DNA of 64,000 bases from Luscinia megarhynchos (lineage: Eukaryota; Chordata; Aves; Passeriformes; Turdidae). The position numbers and the translations under genes were made by a program. The notes under the pieces are model-generated. The model was not told the origin of the DNA, ran no database searches, and saw nothing but the letters and a program-made list of their open reading frames with translations. Below are positions 52,422 through 60,440 of the stretch, piece after piece (the stretch's first letter is position 1; the number at the start of each line of letters is the position of its first letter). The DNA lies in NCBI GenBank assembly GCA_034336665.1, contig JAPFBE010000003.1:59997352-60061351 (forward strand), given 5' to 3'.

Positions 52422-53065
52422 TCCCCAACAAGGCACACAGCAGGAACCAAGTCTCAAATACAGGCATTCACCTGCTTTGGAGAAGTCTAGGGCAGGGCTA
52501 GGCCATCCCAACATCTCTCTCCACGAGGCCGAGTACAGAAAAACCCCAAACCCTGCAACTTGACTGAATTCTAGTTCCTACACTCACCAGCAGCTGTCAA
52601 ATACAGAGTACAACACAGCCAGGCTGTATTGGAAAACTGAGCCATTTCACTTTCTCTCCCCAGTATTCCCATTCAGCCTCCAGCCTCGATCTTGGAGGCA
52701 GACTACAGCTGAAGAGGGGCTCAAGTATTTTTGTCTGACAAAGCAGCTCAGCCAGCACTCAGACTGAGTAGCACATATTCCATTCGGGGACGTTTTTTTT
52801 ATTCATTTCTTATCTCTTCCAGAGATAAATCTCTGCACAATCATAAAAGATGGTGGTCCACTCCATTATGACATTTCTTGGACTTTGCCTTATTGACCTA
52901 ACCTCCTTTTGCACTCCAGTGCTGCAGGCAAACTGAAATCTGTCTGGAAACAGTCCAGTTGTAGTGCACTAGCAACCAGCTGTGCTACTGACAGCACCCA
53001 ATCCACGCTGCAATCTCTCCTTCGAGTCACCTTGAGAGACACATCAGACTAAAAGACGTCACCTA

Positions 53066-53294
53066 GAATGGGTTTAAATGAGTTTTATTTTAGACAACCT
53101 ACATGATAGATGTTTTTTCGTTTTTGAAAACAATGCCTCCACTCCAAATCAGGGTCAAAAATAAGTGAATAAAGCTCAAGATGACATCAGTCCAGTTGTT
53201 AGACATTGCTGATTCCTGGTGTTGTGCCGATGAAGAAGAAACAGCAGCCAGCTATGAAGACAAGTGATCCAAAACCATACTGTTTGATTTGTTA
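53066..53294 (-). other. TPT1: TPT1 exon 6: stop codon and 3' UTR
   Basis: Acceptor CTTGTTTCAG ends at 53295 and the exon opens with TAA (53294-53292). The roughly 225-bp UTR resembles the mammalian TPT1 3' UTR as I remember it. Shared landmarks are the CACAACACCAGGA-type segment, the ATGTCATCTTGAGCT-type segment and GTTGTCTAAAATAAA before the end. The low-coordinate end is estimated from the polyadenylation signal. Confidence 0.9.
53084..53089 (-). terminator. TPT1: TPT1 proximal polyadenylation signal AATAAA
   Basis: AATAAA on the minus strand lies about 205 nt after the stop, in the context CTAAAATAAAACTCATTTAA. That context is near-identical to the end of mammalian TPT1 mRNA as remembered. 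A second AATAAA lies at 52798-52803 and a third candidate at 50648-50653. Confidence 0.85.
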
Positions 53295-56200
53295 CTGAAA
53301 CAAGAGTAGCAAGAATTAGTTGAAGGTCATGACAGTAGCAACAAGTTTCTGTAATTTATTTGTGTATTCCCTAATTCAATCTGGGCTGCCACAGTCAGGC
53401 AGGCAGAAAGCGCAAGGAAAGTTATTTTTGCATCTTAGTGCAAACCAGGGAGCAACAGGAAAAGTGCTCATGGTCTATCAGAGGATGCTGATCATTTTTA
53501 CAATTGTGCAGAGCAACTGGCACCCACCAGCTGCTGAGCAAGCCAGGTGGAACACTCATCCACAGCCTTCCTGCTTGACACACCAAGGTTCAGATTTCCT
53601 CTCAAGTAAGAGCACATCCCAGACAAGTACCAGAGCTTACAATGTACCTGCTGTCTCTGAAAACAGCTGCACCAAGAAGCTGAAGCAGGTTTTACTGCAC
53701 ACGGGAACACCCTGCTACTGTTCTTTTGCTCCACCTTGAAGTAGATGGAGTTACCCAAACAACACATCCAAAAGGTGTGACCCCATAGAGGAGATGCTTC
53801 TGCTCCCAGGAAGTACCTTCCAGGTATTCACCTATTCCAGGGCCAGGACAGACATCCCCCTCCATCAGGCTGTGGGAGGTACTGTGTCTGGACAATTAAA
53901 GTATTCCTTTAACTGGGCTACTGCTCCACACCAGAATCTGGCTCATCTTTACATGACTTGCATACCAGAATGCCTGTGAGAGGCTTTACAGATAAATTTA
54001 GCTGTCTATATACAGACTTCACAAGTCCACAACGACTGGGAAAAGCAACTGGTGATCCCACACTGCAGTGAATTCCACAGGTCTCCAAGCAAACTAAAAC
54101 CCCACAAGTGTTGGGATCCAAATACCAAATGTTGGAATCCAAATGTGTGGCAACCATATTCCAATACAGAATAGTTAAGCAGACCACAGAAGCTGTCCTG
54201 AGCTCAGGTAGCTGGAGATTCCAAAACTCCAAATAGAATAAGGTTAAGTACCTGGTCAAGTATAACCAAGTTCCCAAATTTAGGACAATATTCAAACTGA
54301 CAGTTCTTGTATAAGGGCACCAGATTAAGTGAAAGAAGATGGAACATGACCATGCAAGGTACTTCACAATTAACCCCCAGAAAAGGGCTCCAAAGTAGAA
54401 GTGCTCCATTTCAGAGGACCTGCTCTTTAATCTAATGAGTTAAACCCATTCCCAATTATATACATCTCACCAGGGCCATCCCTTCTGCATTCCTTAGCCA
54501 TTAAGTCACCATGAATCACTGCAGTGACACTACATCCTCTTGCAGTACAGCAATAGTACTCATGGAAAGTTTCAGGCACTTTGTATAGTATGAACGCACC
54601 AATCAGGCTGTACTGACACAAAATCTAAAGTTTTCAAACTGGCAGCTACTGCTCAACTTCAGCAGGGATACAGGACAACAAGAGATGGAGTTCACCACAT
54701 ATTTGCCACGTTCACCCACTTCAGCTCAGTACTTACACATTTCTCGATTTCTAAGCCGTCCTTAAAGAAAATCATATATGGAGTCACACCATCCTCACGG
54801 AAATCCAGGAGAGCCACCATTCCATCTGGATTCATGTTCTCCCCTACAAAGAACTTCAGAAGAATATGTCACTAAGACATTTAGTTGGCTAATGCCAGGA
54901 GACAATGCTTTTTTATACACAAACAATGCAACATCACCAAGCTCAGTTTCCCTGACCAGCCACAGCATTTTCCTTCTCTGCAGCTTGTCCATCCTAGAGC
55001 CACCATGGCTGACACACCAAAAGAAAGGGATGCCACCTCCAGAGGGACCTTGACAGGCTGAAGAGGTGGGTCCAAGGGAACTTTGTGAAGCTCAACAGGC
55101 CAAGTAAAATGCCCTACACCTGGGTACAGGCAATCCCCGAGCACAAATACAGGCTGGGATTGAGAACGGATTGACAGCAGCTCAGGAGAAAGTCTTGGGT
55201 TGTTGGATGACAAATAACTCCGTGTAACCCAGCACTCTGAGCCTGCAGCCCAGAAACCCAAATGTAACAAAAGAGGAGTGACCAGCAGGTCAAGGGAGGG
55301 GATTTTGTTCCTCTGCTCTTCTGAGACCTCACCTGGAGTGCTGCATCCAGCTCTGGAGCTGGGATCCCAACACACAAGGATATGGACCTGCTGAACCAAG
55401 CCCAGCTAGGCCACTAAGGTGGTCAGAGGCCTAGAGCACCTCTCCTGTGAGGACAGACTGAGTGAGTTGGGGCTGTTCACCCCTAGAGACTCCAGGGAAA
55501 CCTTACAGCACATTCCAGTACATAAAGAGGGCTATGAGAAGTCTGGAGAGGGTCCTTTGACAGGAGGATGTTGCAACAGAACAACACAGAATGGCTTTAA
55601 AACTCAAAAGAGGACAGATTTAAGATTATGTATTAGGAAGAAATTATTTACTGGCACAGGCTGACCAGAGAAGCTGTGGATGCTGCATCCCTGGAGGTGT
55701 TCAAGGCCAGGTTGGATGGGTCTGAACAACCTGGTGTAGTGGAAGGTGTCCCTACCCATGGCAGGGGATTGGAACCCAATGATGCTTTTCAACCCAAAGC
55801 ATTCTGTGCTTCACTGATTTTACCATGCTGCCATAAACAGAGTAAGAGACAGGAAGGGCCAAAGTGATCCCTTAGTTAGGCCTTCTAAGGCTAACTGCAC
55901 AGTCCCTGAATTGCCATGACAACAAATAGCTAACTACAAGCATTACCAGCTGAAATGAGAGCCCCAAGCAGATAACAGTCTTTGGCTGTTTCTCCTCCCT
56001 GACTCTCAGGGCCCCTAAAACTCTCAGAGGAGGTCAGGTTAGCATCCTCAAAACAAAAGCTCTCAAAATTCTCAACAAGCTGTTCAGCAGATGATCCAAT
56101 CACAGGTTATCAATACTGCTGTAAGAAGACATAACTTACCTGGTAGTTTTTGAAGTTGGCAAGGATGTGTTTGATTTGTTCTGCAGCCCCAGTCATGAAA

Positions 56201-58135
56201 GGCTTTACTCTCTCTGGCTTGTGTTCCTCAAGTCTGGCTTTGATTCTGGAAGAAGTAACAGAAAATGCTCTGAAGACATGTTCTAGCTTAATAACTTCAC
56301 TGACTGGCAGGATGTCATAGCAGAAAGAGTAGCTACCTGTCAAACTCTGATTTTGCTGTCTTTCCCCCCACTCCCTCTCAAAGCCCCCAAATTTTAACTT
56401 AATTTTGCAAGTGAAATCACAGAACAGTACCTGCCACTCCTACCAAGGCCATTTTAGAGCAGGCTAGTGATAGACAAAAATCAGCAAGCCCTCTCCACAG
56501 CACCAAGAGCATCACCCATCCAAGTCACAAAGCTTTTTCAGTTTCAGTATTAACCCCACTGAAGACCAACCAACAAAAATTACACCATGAACTAGCAAAA
56601 AGACCCATTCACACATGTTTTTTTAGCTGTTTACATTGTCACGCTAGAAAAGCTTCAGAAGCTTTTTCTTTACCATCTCAGTCCCTTCCACATGAAGATT
56701 TGGCATGGAGAAATACAAAAGAAAACAGCAAGGTTACAAATAAGATCCAAAGCACATGATCAGGTCCTCTGCCTTAGCCAAGACAAACATAGATATTCCA
56801 GCACCCATTCCTTAGGGCTCCAGCTCTGCCAAGCATTAAGACATTACTGAAGTTCACAGCCAGTTTACACCTGTATCAGAACTAACACCTACTAGGAATA
56901 AATGCAATGCTGTTTTTAGTCTCGAGCACACAAAACCACTGCAATCCAACTGAAAGGAAAAGCCTACCAGCACTTACGCTTTCATGTAATCCTTGATGTA
57001 CTTCTTGTAGGATTCTTTTGTGAAGCTGGTCTCCTGAAGGTGGTGGTTAATTACTATGTCAACACCAGTTATGACCGTGGCTTCTGTTCCATCTCCCTCA
57101 GGACCTTCAGCAGAGGCATTGCCACCAATTAGAGAGTCATCAATTTGACCCTCTGTCCTGGTGACCATCTAGATTTAGAGACATCAAAAAGCTTAACAGC
57201 TCTGCAAAAAATCTTAATGTACTGCTCTTACACACCTATGACCTGACAGCAGGGCACAACTCCAGAGACACAGTTCAGTGCAAGGAACCTGGCTGCAGCT
57301 CGAGCACTAATTTCCCAGTGACAGGAAAAGATGGAATGGGTTCAAATTGAAAGTCAGTAGGTTTAGATTAGATATTAGGAAGAAATTCTTTATGTGGCAC
57401 TGTCAGAGGCTGCCCTGAGAAGCTGTGGATGCCCCATCTCTAAGTGTTCCGGGTCAGGCTGGACAGGGCTTTGAGCAACCTGGTCTAGTGGAAGGTGTCC
57501 TTGCCCACGGCAGGGAGGTTGGAACTAGATGCTCTTCACGGTCCATTCGAACCCAAAGCATTCCATGGATTCTATGACTCCCAAGCACGCCTCCCCGCAC
57601 GGTTCCTAACCCAAGCTCCATCACAACGCAGCCCGGTTGGCCTGGGCTCGCTCAGGCACCACCCATGGCAGCACCAGGCACTGGGCCGAGGTGGGTCTTC
57701 CTCTCTACCTCCCGTCCTGGCAGGGCCGCCACCCTCGCTCCCCACCGTGAGTCACCGCGGCAGCCCTCCCTCCTGCTGGGGCGGGCGGCACTCACCTTCC
57801 CCTCCACTTCCAGGCACAGGCCGTCCGCCACCTCCCGGATCTTGTAGATGTCCGAGAACATCTCATCCTCTGCGGGGGACAGACAAACACGCACGCACCC
57901 CCCAGGCGCGTCAGCCTCCGCCTCTCGCTCCCACCGCTTCCCCCTCGCTCCCGCCCCCGGGCCCGCGGCCCCCCCGCCCGGCCCGGCCCCGCACATGCGC
58001 GCCGGAACCGCCGGGCCCAGCGCCCGGGCCCGGGCCGCGCTCCCCCCCCGCTCCCAGCGCCGGCCCCGCCGCCCCTCCCGGCCGCGCCGCCCGCCCCGCG
58101 GCCTTACGGCTGATGCAGTCCCGGTAGATGATCAT
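53292..58135 (-). CDS. TPT1: TPT1 (translationally controlled tumour protein, TCTP), complete gene
   Basis: Small conserved cytosolic/nuclear protein. Family roles include calcium and tubulin binding, anti-apoptotic partnering (MCL1, BCL-xL), growth control, and extracellular histamine-releasing activity. Coding exons are 58108-58135, 57796-57869, 56978-57168, 56140-56245 and 54737-54853, with the TAA alone at 53292-53294. They total 172 codons, the family's usual length. The protein starts [16 protein letters not shown] and ends [10 protein letters not shown]. Both TCTP signatures are present: [11 protein letters not shown] at residues 48-58, and [21 protein letters not shown] at 134 onward is the second. 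Cys172, used for dimerisation, is kept. Ser46 is kept, but residue 64 is Ala where human has Ser. All junctions are GT-AG and in phase. The last intron hosts SNORA31. The promoter has a TATA box and a TOP-like start. Confidence 0.98.
53295..54736 (-). other. TPT1: TPT1 intron 5
   Basis: 1.44-kb intron holding SNORA31 at 53358-53489. The rest has a small 20-24 bp imperfect tandem duplication near 54110-54150 and a chance 163-codon frame (53918-54409). No other snoRNA was recognised. Confidence 0.85.
53358..53489 (-). ncRNA. SNORA31: H/ACA box snoRNA SNORA31, intronic in TPT1
   Basis: H/ACA guide RNA of about 132 nt that directs pseudouridylation of rRNA in the nucleolus with dyskerin. The 5' hairpin is closed by GCATC (53488-53484) pairing with GATGC, with an inner stem ACC-GAGCA/TGCTC-GGT. 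Then comes H box AAAATA (53428-53423). The 3' hairpin is closed by TTTCCT/AGGGAA with inner stem CTGCC/GGCAG. The ACA box is at 53363-53361, three nt from the 3' end. It sits in the last intron of TPT1, 63 bp upstream of exon 6, the same position that SNORA31 occupies in human TPT1 as I recall. It is processed from the debranched TPT1 intron. Family targets reported from memory are one site each in 18S and 28S rRNA; I did not verify them here. Confidence 0.88.
54737..54853 (-). CDS. TPT1: TPT1 coding exon 5, residues 134-172
   Basis: Acceptor CTTCTGAAG (an AAG acceptor) ends at 54854. Thirty-nine codons run from [11 protein letters not shown] to LEIEKC. Donor GTAAGT follows the Cys172 codon directly, so the stop lies in the next exon. 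The second TCTP signature is here. Confidence 0.97.
54854..56139 (-). other. TPT1: TPT1 intron 4
   Basis: 1.29-kb intron, more than half of it a CR1 element in the opposite orientation (about 55030-55812). Nothing was recognised in the remaining 300 bp at 55813-56139. Confidence 0.85.
55030..55812 (+). mobile_element. CR1 LINE fragment, about 780 bp, in TPT1 intron 4
   Basis: The longest CR1 copy in the window. It covers the end of the reverse-transcriptase-domain ORF (decayed by stops and frameshifts) and the 3' UTR with GGAGGTGTTCAAGGCCAGG, GTGTAGTGGAAGGTGTCC, CATGGCAGGGGATTGGAA and terminal GCATTCTGTG. It is antisense to TPT1. Confidence 0.9.
56140..56245 (-). CDS. TPT1: TPT1 coding exon 4, residues 98-133
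   Basis: Acceptor CTTCTTCCAG ends at 56246. One base completes Ala98, then 35 codons run from [16 protein letters not shown] through [19 protein letters not shown] to donor CAG|GTAAGT. This is the helical, tubulin/calcium-binding part of TCTP. Confidence 0.97.
56246..56977 (-). other. TPT1: TPT1 intron 3
   Basis: 732 bp of AT-rich intron with no recognised repeat. No convincing box C/D or H/ACA RNA was found on the coding strand. Confidence 0.85.
56978..57168 (-). CDS. TPT1: TPT1 coding exon 3, residues 35-97 plus two bases
   Basis: Acceptor AAATCTAG ends at 57169. The exon begins [16 protein letters not shown], carries the first TCTP signature (NASAEGPEG), and runs through [17 protein letters not shown] to donor GC|GTAAGT. 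The segment includes the flexible loop with conserved Ser46. Codon 64 (57079-57081) is GCC, Ala. Confidence 0.98.
57169..57795 (-). other. TPT1: TPT1 intron 2
   Basis: 627 bp. The 3' half is ordinary; the middle is a CR1 fragment (about 57318-57580); the 5' end enters the CpG island. Confidence 0.85.
57318..57580 (+). mobile_element. CR1 LINE 3'-end fragment in TPT1 intron 2
   Basis: Carries ATATTAGGAAGAAATTCTTT, GAAGCTGTGGATGCCCC, CAACCTGGTCTAGTGGAAGG and a terminal CCATGGATTCTATGA tail. It is antisense to TPT1, like the copy in intron 4. Confidence 0.92.
57796..57869 (-). CDS. TPT1: TPT1 coding exon 2, residues 10-34
   Basis: Acceptor CCCGCAG ends at 57870 and donor AAG|GTGAGT starts at 57795. 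It encodes (Q)[16 protein letters not shown] through LEVEGK and ends in phase 0. Confidence 0.97.
58108..58135 (-). CDS. TPT1: TPT1 coding exon 1, residues 1-9 plus one base
   Basis: The ATG at 58135-58133 sits in a strong Kozak context (GCCGCCGCCATGA). Nine codons, MIIYRDCIS, are followed by C and the donor GTAAGG. The single C joins AG of the next exon to make Gln10. Confidence 0.97.
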
Positions 58136-58213
58136 GGCGGCGGCGGGGAGCGGCGGGGGCGCGGGGTCTCGGCGCAGCGACCCGGGCGCGGGGCGGGAGC
58201 GGGGCGGAAAGGG
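58136..58213 (-). promoter_or_regulatory. TPT1: TPT1 transcription start with 5' TOP tract, and 5' UTR
   Basis: Minus-strand CCCTTTCCGCCCC begins at 58213. It gives a C followed by an uninterrupted pyrimidine run, as in TOP mRNAs whose translation is controlled by mTORC1/LARP1. The start is inferred from TATA spacing and resemblance to mammalian TPT1 (CCTTTTCCGC-type start). The resulting 5' UTR is about 76-78 nt and very GC-rich. Confidence 0.7.
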
Positions 58214-58234
58214 CCGAGTCAGCGCCGGCCGGGG

Positions 58235-58242
58235 CTCATATA
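58235..58242 (-). promoter_or_regulatory. TPT1: TPT1 TATA box (TATATGAG)
   Basis: On the minus strand this AT octamer interrupts otherwise extreme GC sequence and lies about 30 bp upstream of the pyrimidine-tract start at 58211-58213. That is the correct spacing for a TATA-driven promoter. TPT1 is known to use a TATA promoter with a 5' TOP. Confidence 0.8.
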
Positions 58243-58390
58243 GCGGGCACGGCCCCGCGCGTCACCGCGCACGCGCGCTGCGCGCCGCCCCGCCCACCGC
58301 CAGCGGCGCCCCCGCGCGGCCGCGCCCGGAACCGCCGCGTGAGGGCGGCGCGAGCGCGGGGCGAGCGCGGGGCTCCCGCAGCGCCTCAGC

Positions 58391-58678
58391 GGTACCGGCA
58401 CAGACACCGGCACCGACATTGACACCGGCACCGACACTGACACCGGCACAGACACCGGCACTGGCACCGGCACCGGCATTGACACCGACATTGACACGGG
58501 CACCGACACTGACACTGACACCGGCACCGGCACCGACACCGACATTGACACCAGCACCGACACCGGCATTGGCACCGGCACAGACACCGGCACCGGCATT
58601 GGCACCGGCACAGACACCGACACCGGCACCGACACCGGCACCGGCATTGGCACCGGCACAGACACCGACACCGGCAGC
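58391..58678. repeat. Degenerate hexanucleotide array, about 48 units of GRCAYY
   Basis: Six-base units such as GGCACC, GACACC, GACATT, GGCATT, GACACT and GGCACA run without a break for about 288 bp. G at position 1, C at 3 and A at 4 stay almost fixed. Variants mostly change the CpG at the unit junction to TG, CA or AG. Local higher-order duplication is visible: GGCATTGGCACCGGCACAGA recurs at 58565, 58595 and 58643. The array begins about 150 bp upstream of the TPT1 TATA box. Confidence 0.9.
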
Positions 58679-60354
58679 GGCCCAACGAGCCGTGACCGCG
58701 CCGAGGCCTCCCCCGGGTCTCCGCCAGGATGCACACACCGAGTGCCCTCTCACGGCTTCCCCTCGGGCCCTTCGCCAGCGTCACTGCCCTCCTGCGGACG
58801 CTGTAAGGGCTCCTTGTCTGTCTTGCGTTGTGGCGCCCAAGCTGCCCCAGCACGGGAGGTGAGGTGCCCCAGCTCAGAGCAGAGCAGGGCAATCCCTCCC
58901 CTGCCTGGCTGTGGTGCTGTGCCCAATGCACCCCAGGACAGGGCTGGCCCTCCTGGCTGCCAGGGCACTGCTCAGATCCAGCTCACAGAACAGGGAGCAG
59001 GGTTTCATCCTTCAAAGCTGTCAGGACTGTCAGGGATGTCTGAGCAACCAGCGACAGAGCAGAGCTGGTGCCTCTCCCTCATTGCCTGTGGTTTCATTTC
59101 TTGGGTTTCAACATCAGTTTTCCTCTTCTAATCTTTTAAGCTCTCAGTAACACTTTTCTTTTTGTTTAACTTCTTATGAGGTGTCTGGGATGTGCGATCA
59201 CTGGCTCTTTTCTCGTTACTCAGAGTCACCGTGCTGAGACGATCACATTTTCACTTTCTTTTTGTCAGTTGGTGTAAAATGATACAGCTTTTGGGCATAT
59301 CGATGCATCCTTTCTATTTCCTCCATCTTTTTTCAGGGAGGCAATTATGTATAGCCACTCTCTTTTCCTTGTGTTATATTAGGAAGTATCTTTGCACCCA
59401 CATTTTCCAAACTGTTTAACACAGGCAGCCTCATAAATCCACACACTGACTTTCTTTCCAAGGATAAGTGCTCCCAGCTTTTCCCAAGCACCCCAGCTTG
59501 TGTGTCCCAGCACAGCCAGAGTGTGCCCTCCGTGGGCAGCCTGACAGGTGTGTGTGTGTGTGAGTGAGCTGTCCTGGCCACTTCCAGCTGCTGCCTCCTC
59601 GCCGTGGTCCCCACACGCTGCTGAGGGGCTCTGGACCTTGCAAGGGCTGTGACACGGGGACACAGAAAGTCATTCTCCCTCCTGGGTGTACCTGGGCATA
59701 CATTGGCTCTGCTGGGTGCTGCACCTCCTCCAAGTGAGTGATGTTTGCAAAACAGGGAAATAATTAGGAAGCTGTTATTAATCCCTCAGGGAAATCGAGT
59801 TGTGTATGTTCAGAGACACTGCTTATGCACTTGTGAAAGGGCTGGCTGAGGCAGGTATATTTTTGGTATTTTTCTAAGGATAAGTGAGATTTAGCCCAGT
59901 AGTCAGGGTTGAGATGAAAGACAGAAGGACAGTTATGCCTAGCCCTCTTCTTCCCCCTTTGGACATTCTTTTCTGTAGCATCCTGTCACAGCTGAAACAA
60001 ATCTAGACCTCACTTGAACTCTGATTCTTAAGAGACATTGATAAAATACCTTCAAAAGACATCATGGGACCTGAAACGCTTAATGCTGCCAATGATCCTG
60101 GACTTGGCAGAGACATCAGGGCGCAGGACACAATTCCCTGTCCCTCACCTTCCTTAGGCAGAAAGCTCATTGCTTTCTTTGTGTGTGCCAGTGGAGCTCC
60201 CTTTTAATCTCTTCTTTCCTTGCTCTTGCTTCCTTTGCTCCAGATATCATTGCCCTTTTTTTTTTTTTCCAGATGGTCTAGCTGCTTACATAATCTAATT
60301 AACTTTATAAGTAATTCTCTGCTGGTTTTCACCTTCAAGACTACTGCTGCTATT

Positions 60355-60440
60355 TCAAGCCTGAAGAAGGGGCTTCTGCCCAAAAGCTTATCCCATTTTT
60401 TTCCCTCTGTGGCAGCTGGCCTGATAAAAGATAGCCCCTC
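60355..60440 (+). repeat. Probable ancient amniote dispersed-repeat relic
   Basis: Contains CCTGAAGAAGGGGCTTCTGC, AAAAGCTTATCCC and GGCCTGATAAAAGATAGCCCC in that order. This resembles an old amniote repeat whose 3' part reads GAAAGCTTGTC, then AATAAAAGATATTACC, as I remember it. The family name is uncertain. Confidence 0.45.

Larger units (their letters stand above)
45749..53065. other. Convergent intergenic interval between GTF2F2 and TPT1
   Basis: About 7.3 kb separates the two 3' ends. It holds a solo LTR (48310-48882), an H/ACA snoRNA-like copy (52286-52421) and candidate distal TPT1-strand polyadenylation signals (52798-52803, 50648-50653). No protein-coding gene is evident; the longest frames (up to 136 codons near 49700-50140) overlap each other on both strands and have no features. 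The 45.8-48.3 kb and 49.2-50.6 kb parts show nothing that I can name. Confidence 0.75.
57620..58390. promoter_or_regulatory. TPT1: CpG island over TPT1 promoter, exons 1-2 and intron 1
   Basis: C+G and CpG density rise sharply relative to all flanking sequence, peaking at 57900-58380. The island covers the first two exons, the 237-bp intron 1 and the promoter. Several long open frames on both strands here are a by-product of stop-poor GC composition. Confidence 0.85.

Noticed and set aside
53918..54409. 163-codon minus-strand frame in TPT1 intron 5
   Set aside because: Lies wholly between confirmed splice sites of exons 5 and 6 and has no recognisable domain.
58391..58678. CRISPR-like array
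   Set aside because: Units are six bases with no spacers; it is a tandem hexamer repeat in a vertebrate genome.
57495..58931. Long overlapping open frames on both strands (up to 244 codons), rich in Ala, Pro, Gly, Val or Cys
   Set aside because: They arise from stop-poor CpG-island and hexamer-repeat DNA, overlap TPT1 exons 1-2, and give low-complexity peptides.
58700..60000. Divergent lncRNA like human TPT1-AS1
   Set aside because: The position is plausible by synteny, but no exon, splice pair or polyadenylation signal could be supported from sequence.
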